22,245 nucleotides of DNA from CALGLS01 sp047626155 (lineage in GTDB: Bacteria > Bacteroidota > Bacteroidia > Chitinophagales > Saprospiraceae). The stretch lies in NCBI GenBank assembly GCA_047626155.1, contig JBLHRR010000089.1:1-22245 (forward strand), given 5' to 3'. Below are positions 15,611 to 22,175 of the stretch, in pieces; position 1 is the stretch's first letter, and each line of letters opens with the position of its first letter. A program made the position numbers and the translations under genes. The notes under the pieces were generated by a model. That model made no database searches, had not been told where the DNA came from, and saw only the letters and a list, made by a program, of their open reading frames with translations.

Positions 15611-17065
15611 ATGTACATTAGTAATAAAGGAGGAGGAGTTCCTGTAGATTTTGAAACTGCGATATTAGATGGTTTCGCCTCGGATGGTGGATTATACGTG
15701 CCTGAAGTCTTACCAAAAGTGAGCATGGCGCAATTGAAGAAATGGAAAGATTTAAGTTATGTTGATTTAGCTTTCGAGATTCTTTCCCTTTTTATAGATC
15801 GCACGGTTATTTCTGAAAAAGAATTGAAGGATTTATTAGCTAATGCCTATGGTGGTTTTACGGCAACGGATATTATTCCATTACGTAAATTGAAATCGAG
15901 AGAGGATGTTTATGTCATGGAATTATTTCATGGGCCCACACTCTCCTTTAAAGATGTTGGCCTGGCATTTTTAGTAAACCTGGTCAGTTTTTTTCTAGAA
16001 AGGAAGAAAGAACATCTAACCCTTGTAGTCGCTACTACTGGAGACACTGGACCGGCAGCGGCTTATTTTGCAGCTGGAAAATCTAATATGGATGTTTGGG
16101 TTTTGTACCCCAAAGGAAAAGTTACGGAAGAGCAACAGCGCCAAATGACAACGCTACCACATGCCAATATACATGCCGTGGGTGTATCTAATTGTCCGGA
16201 GGGAGCTGATGATTTGGATTTGGTAATCGCCAAGTTATATGCGAACAAAAGATTCAAAGATAAATTGAACTTATCAAGTGTAAACTCCATCAACTGGGGG
16301 AGGATTATGATGCAAACCGTTCATTACTTTTATGGCTATCTTCAAGTCGTGGATGAGATTGGAGAAAAAATAAATATGTCCGTTCCTTCAGGCGCCTTTG
16401 GTAATTTATGCGCAGGCGGTATTGCCCGTAAAATGGGTTTACCAGTTGATAATTATGTCGTAGCTAACAATAAAAACGCATGTTTGCATCGAATCTTTTC
16501 AGCGGCTAGTTTTACGAAAAAAGAAATTAAGGAAACAGCGTCTTCTGCCATTGATATTTTAGTGCCGGCTAATTTCTGGAGGTACTTACATTTTGCAACA
16601 GATGGAAAAAAAGCTAAAAAAATAGATGCCTGGGTAAATGAATTTAATACCACTGGTACCGTTCATTTTGATCCCTTAACCTATGGGGAATATCGCGAGG
16701 GTTTCTTACCCAATACTGCCTCTGATAAGGAAACGCTCGAACTGATAAAAGAAATTTATGATAAAGAAAATTACCTCCTGGATCCTCATGGAGCCGTTGC
16801 AGTGGTCGCAATTGATTCCTTACAAGCTCAGCTGAAAGGTAAAAGAATGATCAGTCTAGCTACTGCTCATCCTGCAAAATTTCCAGACGTTATTCGACAG
16901 GCACTAGGAATTAAAGAACTCCCGCAGGAGGCAACACACATTTCTATTGAGAAAGCAAAAAGGCAATGTGAAAAAGTATATTCATGTGATTGTTCCTATC
17001 TTGAGCAAGCTTTAGAAGAGGCTATGGAAAATAATTGGGATTTAACAAAAGGGGAGGATGGTTGA
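15611..17065 (+). CDS. Threonine synthase-like PLP enzyme, divergent
   Basis: A 484-residue fold-type II PLP enzyme of the threonine synthase family (normal role: O-phosphohomoserine + water to threonine). Conserved parts: an N-terminal domain with GFASDGGLYVPEVLP (21-35); LFHGPTLSFKDVG with the PLP Lys114; TTGDTG (142-147) where the family has TSGDTG; NSINWGRIMMQ (225-235); DPHGAVA; and LATAHPAKF near the end. The usual PSGNFGD motif is changed to PSGAFGN (259-265), so the Asn and the Asp are replaced. Known family paralogues do other reactions on phosphorylated amino acids, for example archaeal cysteate synthase (O-phosphoserine + sulfite) and THNSL2 phospholyase. With sulfur genes around it and a homoserine-kinase-like gene downstream, a variant substrate or nucleophile is plausible. 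Ordinary threonine synthesis remains the conservative reading. Confidence 0.83.
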   Translation: MYISNKGGGVPVDFETAILDGFASDGGLYVPEVLPKVSMAQLKKWKDLSYVDLAFEILSLFIDRTVISEKELKDLLANAYGGFTATDIIPLRKLKSREDVYVMELFHGPTLSFKDVGLAFLVNLVSFFLERKKEHLTLVVATTGDTGPAAAYFAAGKSNMDVWVLYPKGKVTEEQQRQMTTLPHANIHAVGVSNCPEGADDLDLVIAKLYANKRFKDKLNLSSVNSINWGRIMMQTVHYFYGYLQVVDEIGEKINMSVPSGAFGNLCAGGIARKMGLPVDNYVVANNKNACLHRIFSAASFTKKEIKETASSAIDILVPANFWRYLHFATDGKKAKKIDAWVNEFNTTGTVHFDPLTYGEYREGFLPNTASDKETLELIKEIYDKENYLLDPHGAVAVVAIDSLQAQLKGKRMISLATAHPAKFPDVIRQALGIKELPQEATHISIEKAKRQCEKVYSCDCSYLEQALEEAMENNWDLTKGEDG

Positions 17066-17196
17066 TGGGAGATGGGAGATGGGAGTTGGGAGTTGGGAGT
17101 TGGGAGACGGAAGATGGGAGTTGGAAGACGGGAGACGGAAGATGGGAGTTGGAAGACGGAAGACGGTTGACGGAAGATGGTTGACGGAGGACGGTT
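17064..17196. repeat. Degenerate heptanucleotide tandem repeat with G-quadruplex potential
   Basis: About 19 units of a 7-nt repeat (GGGAGAT, GGGAGTT, GGAAGAC, GGAAGAT and later GGTTGAC variants) beginning at the threonine-synthase-like stop codon. In the first part six GGG tracts occur at exact 7-nt spacing (17067, 17074, 17081, 17088, 17095, 17102) with 4-nt loops, a classical G-quadruplex pattern on the + strand. The same unit family occurs at the right edge of the window. Confidence 0.85.
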
Positions 17197-17235
17197 CTAC
17201 GGTGAGGATGTTCATTTAAGTGTGTCTGCCAATTT

Positions 17236-17357
17236 TTCAATCAAAATCAAAAACACTATACCGTGAGCCCAATAAGAAATTGATCTTCAGTTGATTAAAC
17301 ACATTTTGGTACGTTATAGGGCAATTTTTGATTTTGATTGAATTTTTGATTTTGATT
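17236..17357. repeat. 18-bp inverted repeat with duplicated right arm
   Basis: The left arm TTCAATCAAAATCAAAAA (17236-17253) is the exact reverse complement of 17325-17342. The right side is partly duplicated: TTTTTGATTTTGATT occurs at 17325-17339 and again at 17343-17357. Inside, CTATACCGT (17257-17265) and ACGTTATAG (17311-17319) form an imperfect second stem (one mismatch), so the 107-bp unit could fold as a long hairpin. The rest of the 415-nt gap between genes (17358-17480) shows nothing I recognise. Confidence 0.75.
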
Positions 17358-17480
17358 TAAAACACCCATAATTGAAGATTCCCTCGCAGGCCGTCTATTG
17401 TCCACTGTAAAAGCGTCTACCATATAGAATCACCGGCGGCCCGACAGGTTTGTCAAAGAGCTATAAAAGGTAAGAAAATA

Positions 17481-18425
17481 ATGACATATTATACAAAGTT
17501 GAGTCTGAAGGAAGTAAAAGAGATCGCTGCAAATTACGGGTTTGCCCGACTTACTAATTATAAAATATTATCAGGTGGTTCTGAAAATACAAACTATTTG
17601 GTGGAAGCTGAAACGGTAAAGTTTGTATTGACTATTTGCGAACAAAAAACACCAAAGGAAGCGAATGATTTAGCTCGCTTACTGGTGCATTTGGAGGAGC
17701 ATAATTTTTCGACTTCCAAAATAATTCGAACCCAAGAAAATAAAGCCATTAGCTTTTGGAATGGAAAACCAGTGATGGTTAAAAACTTTCTGGAGGGAAG
17801 GACTCTGGAAGATCTACCCGACAATTTATTAAAATCTATCGGCAAAGAATTAGGCAAACTACATCAAATACCAGCACCTGATTATCTCCCTGTTTCATTA
17901 AACTATGGACTGGAGTGTTTTGCCGAAATTGAAAAGTATGCTGCGGGTTCTCCTTACCATGTTTGGTTACAGAAAAAGCAAGACTATATCGAAAAACATA
18001 TTTCTGAAAAGTTGCCTAAAGCACTAATCCACAGTGATGTCTTTTACAGTAATGTAATTGTTAGCAAAGAGGATAGTAGCGCGATCATTATGGACTTTGA
18101 AGAAGCCTGCAACTATTACCGAATTTTCGATATCGGTATGGCTATTATCGGTTTATGCAAAGAAGGGGAGGGGATCAATCTTCAAAAAGTAAAACATTTG
18201 TTGGAAGGATATGCAGATGAAATAACATTAATACCAACAGAGCTTAATAGCCTCAAAGCTTTTGTGGTGTATGCTGCTACTGCCATGTCTTTTTGGCGGC
18301 ATAAAAATTTCAACTATGTAAACCCAACACCAGAATTATATGACCATTATAAAGCTTTGAAGACCGTAGCGGATTATGTGGACTCCTTGCCATCGGATTG
18401 TTTTTCGAGCTTGTTGAAATATTAG
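17481..18425 (+). CDS. Homoserine kinase type II-like small-molecule kinase (APH fold)
   Basis: A 314-residue kinase of the aminoglycoside-phosphotransferase fold, closest by eye to type II homoserine kinase. The N-lobe has LSGGSENTNYLV (30-41) followed by KFVLTICE (47-54), very like the IENTNY...YVLTLFE signature of that group. The catalytic loop is ALIHSDVFYSNVIV (His184, Asp186, Asn191) and the Mg2+ motif is IIMDFEEA (Asp205). It phosphorylates a hydroxyl; homoserine is the first guess and serine or a related amino alcohol is possible. It lies downstream of the threonine-synthase-like gene, separated by a 415-nt repeat region, so co-transcription is uncertain, but the two make sense as consecutive steps. 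The 3' end overlaps the convergent membrane-protein gene by 4 nt. Confidence 0.8.
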   Translation: MTYYTKLSLKEVKEIAANYGFARLTNYKILSGGSENTNYLVEAETVKFVLTICEQKTPKEANDLARLLVHLEEHNFSTSKIIRTQENKAISFWNGKPVMVKNFLEGRTLEDLPDNLLKSIGKELGKLHQIPAPDYLPVSLNYGLECFAEIEKYAAGSPYHVWLQKKQDYIEKHISEKLPKALIHSDVFYSNVIVSKEDSSAIIMDFEEACNYYRIFDIGMAIIGLCKEGEGINLQKVKHLLEGYADEITLIPTELNSLKAFVVYAATAMSFWRHKNFNYVNPTPELYDHYKALKTVADYVDSLPSDCFSSLLKY

Positions 18426-18835
18426 TCGTGCTCTTCTTCATGCATATGAGGATTAAATCCATGTTGCATTTTTCTAATGCCAATGGTGTTGAATCCATAA
18501 TTTATCAAAAGCCCCAGCGCAAACAATAACAATACAACTCCTAAGAGCAAAACATACTGCGGTAACTTCTCATTTACCCCCATCACTTCGGGAAGAATTG
18601 CGCCCAAGATACCAGCTAATACAAAGCAGGCAGCAGAGACATAAAGTAATGCTGTCGCACGAGTGAGCCGGCTAAGCTGTTTTATTTTTAAAGCTGATAT
18701 TTTATGCTCAAAATGGGTACATCTTTCTGAAAGTATTCCTCCTATCTCTGTACTCAATCCCATCATCTGAGTCGTGGTCGAAAGAATCAAAAGTCCAACA
18801 GCAGGGAGAATCGTTATCGGTATATACCAGTCCAT
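18422..18835 (-). CDS. DUF2721-like membrane protein
   Basis: A 137-residue integral membrane protein with three predicted helices (about 4-24, 60-82 and 93-114). Helices 1 and 2 are separated by a polar, probably cytoplasmic segment rich in Lys, Arg and His, with KISALKIKQLSRLTRATALL leading into helix 2; this layout is like DUF2721 proteins. The C-terminal tail is His/Glu-rich (HMHEEEHD). The function is unknown in the family. It converges with the kinase gene and overlaps its stop codon. A full palindromic repeat lies upstream, between it and msrA. Confidence 0.6.
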   Translation of the reverse strand: MDWYIPITILPAVGLLILSTTTQMMGLSTEIGGILSERCTHFEHKISALKIKQLSRLTRATALLYVSAACFVLAGILGAILPEVMGVNEKLPQYVLLLGVVLLLFALGLLINYGFNTIGIRKMQHGFNPHMHEEEHD

Positions 18836-18900
18836 TAATTACTATTTTAAAGTGTTCAAATAAGGTATTTGCCCTTGTACAAGAAGGTTTTTTGTATCTC

Positions 18901-18992
18901 TTCAGTATATGGCTTTTAGCTATTGGCAGTTAGCTTCCCTTTAACGCGAAAGTGGGAAGCTAACTGCCAGCTGCTAAAAGCCAAAGCTGAAC
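18901..18992. repeat. Palindromic intergenic repeat, copy D (best preserved)
   Basis: Outer arms GGCTTTTAGC (18911-18920) and GCTAAAAGCC (18973-18982), and inner arms GGCAGTTAGCTTCCC (18925-18939) and GGGAAGCTAACTGCC (18954-18968), are all perfect, giving a 25-bp stem with a 4/4 internal loop and a 14-nt loop containing AACGCG. The flanks TTCAGTATATG and AAAGCTGAAC match the ends of copy A in reverse orientation. It starts about 20 nt after the msrA stop codon in the direction of msrA transcription. Confidence 0.85.
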
Positions 18993-19011
18993 AGTTACCG
19001 TTTTTTAAGAT

Positions 19012-19503
19012 TTACAAGAAAGGCCCAAATCGTTCTGAATGACAAGTATATCCATTTGGATTGCGAACCAAATAATCTTGATGGTCAGGTTCTGCTGACC
19101 AAAATTTAGTAAAAGGTTCGAGTGTAGTTGCTGTTTTCCCTCCCCACCGCTCAGAGTCATCTACTATTTTAATTACTTCTTTTGCTACTTCCTTTTCTTC
19201 CTCATTTTGAAAAAATATAGTTGAGCGATAACTTGACCCAACGTCATTTCCTTGGCGGTCAACAGTTGTCGGATTATGGATGCGGAAAAAATAATCCAAA
19301 ATGAGTTTGAACGATGTCTCCTTAGGATCATAGGTCAGTTCGATTCCTTCGGCATGCCCTGGGTGGTTAGCATAAGTAGGATTATCATTGACACCACCGA
19401 GGTAGCCAACTTCCGTATCTTTAATTCCTGGCCTTACCCTAAATAGGTCTTCCATCCCCCAAAAACAACCTCCTGCGATAAATGCTTTTTTTAAATTATC
19501 CAT
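19012..19503 (-). CDS. msrA: Peptide methionine sulfoxide reductase MsrA
   Basis: A 163-residue cytoplasmic enzyme that reduces methionine-S-sulfoxide in proteins and free methionine. The catalytic motif GGCFWGMED is present with Cys13. The conserved segments GYLGG, NPTYANHPGHAEGIEL, FFRIHNPTT, GNDVGSSYRS and AEPDHQDYL are all in family order. A second Cys (Cys154, GYTCHSERFG) is the only other cysteine and may act as the resolving residue. No signal peptide is seen. It seems monocistronic: a repeat element follows 20 nt after the stop, and the 180 nt upstream are AT-rich with no gene. Oxidative-stress repair fits loosely with the sulfur genes nearby, but the link is not evident. Confidence 0.95.
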   Translation of the reverse strand: MDNLKKAFIAGGCFWGMEDLFRVRPGIKDTEVGYLGGVNDNPTYANHPGHAEGIELTYDPKETSFKLILDYFFRIHNPTTVDRQGNDVGSSYRSTIFFQNEEEKEVAKEVIKIVDDSERWGGKTATTLEPFTKFWSAEPDHQDYLVRNPNGYTCHSERFGPFL

Positions 19504-19686
19504 TCTTTATTTTTTTTAACTTTTAAGAAAATTTCTGCCCTTATTTAATTTTTAAGAAACACTCGAAGTTATATCTTCAAATATTTCTTTGTCAGCGATA
19601 AAAATAAGAGCATTTCTGTAAGATATAATTTTTTATGATTTTCCTCAGCCACAATCTTTTATTTAACTCCAATGTGACCTTTGTCC

Positions 19687-19866
19687 TTATTTTATTTCCT
19701 TCAAATACTCAATCGCCTTTTCCGTGTTCAGGTGGTAATCATTGAAAATAACCCTTGCCTTCTGGTCAATAAAAATAAACCAAGGCGTCCCACCAGTCAG
19801 GTAGTTGTGCATCGTTGATGAAATATTACGGGTGCTTTCATCCCCCACATCATGCTGTTTCCTTTT
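19687..19866 (-). pseudogene. Thioredoxin-like (TlpA/DsbE-type) C-terminal remnant
   Basis: A 59-codon minus-strand frame without a usable start, open between stops. It reads MHNYLTGGTPWFIFIDQKAR (about the middle) and ends EKAIEYLKEIK. The cis-Pro segment GTPWFIFID and the final helix are typical of thioredoxin-fold proteins of the TlpA type. The CxxC half is missing; upstream there is a stop and unrelated sequence. A truncated gene is the best reading. Confidence 0.65.
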
Positions 19867-19890
19867 TTAATTTGTTGGCGTAGTACTTTT

Positions 19891-20040
19891 TCAACTACTT
19901 AATCTTGGGATTAATAACGACTCGGCAGTGTTCCAGATAATGCTCAATCCCGTCTTAAGGTCTTTGTCAAATATATAACTTCGTTCAGGTACAATCTCTG
20001 ATACGAAGATGGTTTCATTTATTTTGGTTTGAAATCTCAT
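19891..20040 (-). pseudogene. Short frame of unknown family, probable remnant
   Basis: A 49-residue frame from an ATG at 20040, reading MRFQTKINETIFVSEIVPER and containing GLSIIWNTAESLLI. The composition is protein-like. It stops 24 nt before the thioredoxin-like remnant on the same strand. It could be the start of an N-terminally conserved regulator or a random frame; I cannot assign it. Confidence 0.25.
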
Positions 20041-20426
20041 GTGTTTAAATAGCGTTTATACTAAGGTGTTGGCTAAAAATATCATTTGAGGATCTACAAA
20101 TCATTTTGGAATAAAGTCTAAAGTTAAAGAAATATTTAGTTAGTTTTGGCAGAGCTTGATTCTACTATGTACAACTGTAAAATACCAAAGATGGATCAAT
20201 TTATTCCTTCGCACATCATCGCTTATTCTGACTCTGCTTTCACCAACCCGCATGAACTTGTCTTGCCAGATGAGCCTAAGGAGTCAGTGAATAATAACTT
20301 TCCTATTTATACTTGTAGATTCTGCACTGTCCTTCGTTAAAAAAATATCGTGTAGCTACGGCTATGCTCAATTTTTTTGCCTCGGTCAGCACAAAATCTA
20401 CTGCGTCTAAATCAGAACCTTATTAA
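20041..20426. other. AT-rich decayed stretch without recognised genes
   Basis: A 64-codon + frame at 20146-20340 exists, but it shows no recognisable domain and odd composition, so I do not call it. The region lies between remnants on both sides and probably holds eroded coding DNA. Confidence 0.4.
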
Positions 20427-20924
20427 TCTCTGGCTCCTAAGGATACCTCGATGTACAATATGTATAACGAATGGTTTGATTTTTTGCGAACCTTACAGGA
20501 AGGGGAGGAGCCTTTGCAGTTGATGAACTTTTCTTTTGTTGCAGGACGCAGTGCGCGGTATGGCAGTTGGGGGATTTTAGAAACCATGGATCAAGATACT
20601 ACAACAATACCTGCACCTAAATATGCTGCGATTTTAGAAGCCATCGAAGCTTGCGATTTGAATGTGTCAACGGCAGAATCAATAAATTCTTTAGAAAGAT
20701 ACCGGCTGTTTCCCAATCCCGCTACCAATTTTTTGACCATTACAGGGGATTTAAGGAAATGTAATATCACTGTTGTAAATAGTATTGGAGCAATTGTTTT
20801 GAATCAAGAAATGGATGCCAATAGTGCTGTTTTGAATGTTGGAGCATTGGGCAGTGGAAACTATACTTTGAAGATTGATAATGGTGCAAGCCAGAGAGTT
20901 GAGCAATTTATAGTACTTGAATAA
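20427..20924 (+). pseudogene. C-terminal remnant of a type IX-secreted protein with sorting domain
   Basis: The frame is open from 20427, before the first ATG (20451): SLAPKDTS precedes MYNMYNEWFDFL without a break in protein-like sequence, so the ATG is internal to a larger ancestral gene cut by a stop at 20424-20426. Residues 1-75 after the ATG (ending APKYAAILEAIEAC) resemble the end of a secreted domain, possibly an enzyme; the family is not identified. Residues about 84-157 are a Por-type C-terminal sorting domain: YRLFPNPATNFLTI, then NITVVNSIGAIVL, then GNYTLKIDNG and a final strand QFIVLE. This domain directs export by the type IX system to the cell surface in Bacteroidota. No signal peptide remains, so the piece should not be secreted. 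Confidence 0.75.
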
Positions 20925-20950
20925 GTTATTAAATAATCACACGATAAGTA

Positions 20951-21505
20951 ATGACAATAATTGACGAAAAGAAAAAATTAAGGAAGCAAATGCTATCCAA
21001 ACGGGCAAAATTTCCAAAGCCATACAAGAGGAAATATGACCAATGGATTTGCAACTCCCTTTGGAGAACAATCAAAGAACATAACTTCAAAACGGTTCAT
21101 TGTTTTCTGCCAATGGCTACGGAAATTAATATCAGGCCATTGATTGAAAATATGTTGAATGAAGGAATAATAGTGACAACACCCAAGACCTTACCGAAAC
21201 GGAGGCTAAAAAATTTAGTACTAAACTCTTTAGACCAGTTGGAAAAGGGGGTGTTTGGAACAAGTCATCCCGCTAATGCAAAAGAATTTTTAGGCGACTA
21301 TGATTTAATCATTGTTCCAGGATTAGCCTTTGATGAATACAATAATCGACTGGGTTATGGCGGAGGTTATTATGACAGCTTTATGGCAAAGCATCCGGAT
21401 GCCCGAAAGATTGGAATTTTTTACCCTTTTCAGAAAGCCGAAAAAATCCCTTTAGAATTCCATGATATAAGGTTAGATGAGGTTTTGGTAAGTATGGAGT
21501 TTTGA
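20951..21505 (+). CDS. 5-formyltetrahydrofolate cyclo-ligase (MTHFS)
   Basis: A 184-residue cytoplasmic enzyme that converts 5-formyl-THF to 5,10-methenyl-THF with ATP. The N-terminal KKKLRKQMLSKR (7-18) is the substrate/ATP-binding basic helix; the family signature DLIIVPGLAFDEYNNRLGYG then GGYYDSF (about 116-142) is complete, and the C-terminal strand DEVLVSMEF matches the family. The length is normal. It follows the secreted-protein remnant by 26 nt, but the two are functionally unrelated. No terminator is evident after the stop; a small Cys-rich gene converges from the other strand. Confidence 0.93.
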   Translation: MTIIDEKKKLRKQMLSKRAKFPKPYKRKYDQWICNSLWRTIKEHNFKTVHCFLPMATEINIRPLIENMLNEGIIVTTPKTLPKRRLKNLVLNSLDQLEKGVFGTSHPANAKEFLGDYDLIIVPGLAFDEYNNRLGYGGGYYDSFMAKHPDARKIGIFYPFQKAEKIPLEFHDIRLDEVLVSMEF

Positions 21506-21531
21506 TGTTTCCTAAATTGCTATTCCATACT

Positions 21532-21699
21532 TTAGTAACCTACTGGTTTTTCTTCAAACTCCCCACAATCTAACCTTAATTCATTTTGAATCAACCTCTG
21601 ATTCATCAAATTGCAGAAATGCCTATTGGTTTTATTGCCTTTGTAAAACCTACAATTAAAGCAGGTTCGTCCTCTATACTCTTTGAAATAAATACTACC
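21532..21699 (-). CDS. Small four-cysteine protein, zinc-ribbon-like, start codon unclear
   Basis: A 55-codon minus-strand frame with the core RTCFNCRFYKGNKTNRHFCN and, later, LRLDCGEFEEKPVGY before the stop. The pattern C-x2-C, then C and C, is the kind seen in small zinc-ribbon-like proteins that are common in Bacteroidota, as I remember them. No ATG, GTG or TTG lies before the first CxxC; the frame opens after a stop at 21700-21702. An ATT codon (21691-21693) preceded by AAGGTAGT is the only start-like site, so the gene either uses a rare start or has lost it by a single base change. Convergent with the cyclo-ligase gene. Confidence 0.45.
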   Translation of the reverse strand, partial: GSIYFKEYRGRTCFNCRFYKGNKTNRHFCNLMNQRLIQNELRLDCGEFEEKPVGY

Positions 21700-21862
21700 T
21701 TATAGCGCCGTATTTAACTTTATAACAAAAAGTAATTCCAAATATTTGATACCCTATACAAAAAACAAGGTCTCAACTGTGCCTACCTTCTGGTGGACTT
21801 AGCCTTGTTAAGAAAATGTAGTAACACTGCATAGGATAAACAAGACCTAACCATATTTTTTT
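21700..21862. other. Intergenic stretch, nothing recognised
   Basis: AT-rich sequence between the small Cys-rich frame and the hairpin at 21863. AGGTCT and AGACCT occur near its two ends, too short to call an element. Confidence 0.4.
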
Positions 21863-21897
21863 GAAGACGAATTACTTGATTGGAGTAATTCGTCTTC
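21863..21897. repeat. Perfect 14-bp hairpin downstream of the small membrane-protein gene
   Basis: GAAGACGAATTACT (21863-21876) and AGTAATTCGTCTTC (21884-21897) pair perfectly around a 7-nt loop. It lies 22 nt after the stop codon of the minus-strand gene, as a terminator would, but the T-run is on the wrong side for that strand (T-rich before the hairpin on +). It may be a Rho-type boundary or an mRNA-stabilising hairpin. Confidence 0.6.
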
Positions 21898-21919
21898 TTC
21901 GATTTATTGACCTTGTACA

Positions 21920-22138
21920 TCAAGCTTTTGCTTTGATCCTACCTCCGGTTCTTTGTGTGTTTTTTGACCTAATGATAGAGGACAATAAAAGGAACTCCAT
22001 TAAAGCACCTGTAAGCAAAATGTTATTAATATTTCTATATTCGGCATAACCGCATGCAATAATAACAACAGCCCAGATGGTACTACTCATCATTAGTATT
22101 GCCGTTAATAGTTGATTGATCATTTTTGTATTTGTCAT
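21920..22138 (-). CDS. Small two-helix membrane protein, unknown function
   Basis: A 72-residue frame with two hydrophobic segments (about 8-28, LLTAILMMSSTIWAVVIIACG, and about 38-55, NNILLTGALMEFLLLSSI) and a basic C-terminal tail (RSKNTQRTGGRIKAKA), which suggests the tail is cytoplasmic. The start at 22138 (MTNTKMINQL) has an A-rich upstream region. There is no family that I recognise. An overlapping + frame (21861-22049) is judged a shadow. The call rests on the hydrophobic pattern and on the hairpin placed after its stop. Confidence 0.45.
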   Translation of the reverse strand: MTNTKMINQLLTAILMMSSTIWAVVIIACGYAEYRNINNILLTGALMEFLLLSSIIRSKNTQRTGGRIKAKA

Positions 22139-22175
22139 GTTATTTTTGTTTAGGAGTATTATTTGTAATTGTTTA

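Noticed and set aside
17064..17196. CRISPR array
   Set aside because: Units are 7 nt with no spacers of constant length, and no cas genes are present.
17022..17240. 72-codon minus-strand frame with repeated Pro-Ser-Ser
   Set aside because: It is a translation of the heptanucleotide repeat array, not a gene.
20146..20340. 64-codon + frame
   Set aside because: No recognisable domain, no promoter or conserved start context, and it lies in an eroded region; more likely a chance frame.
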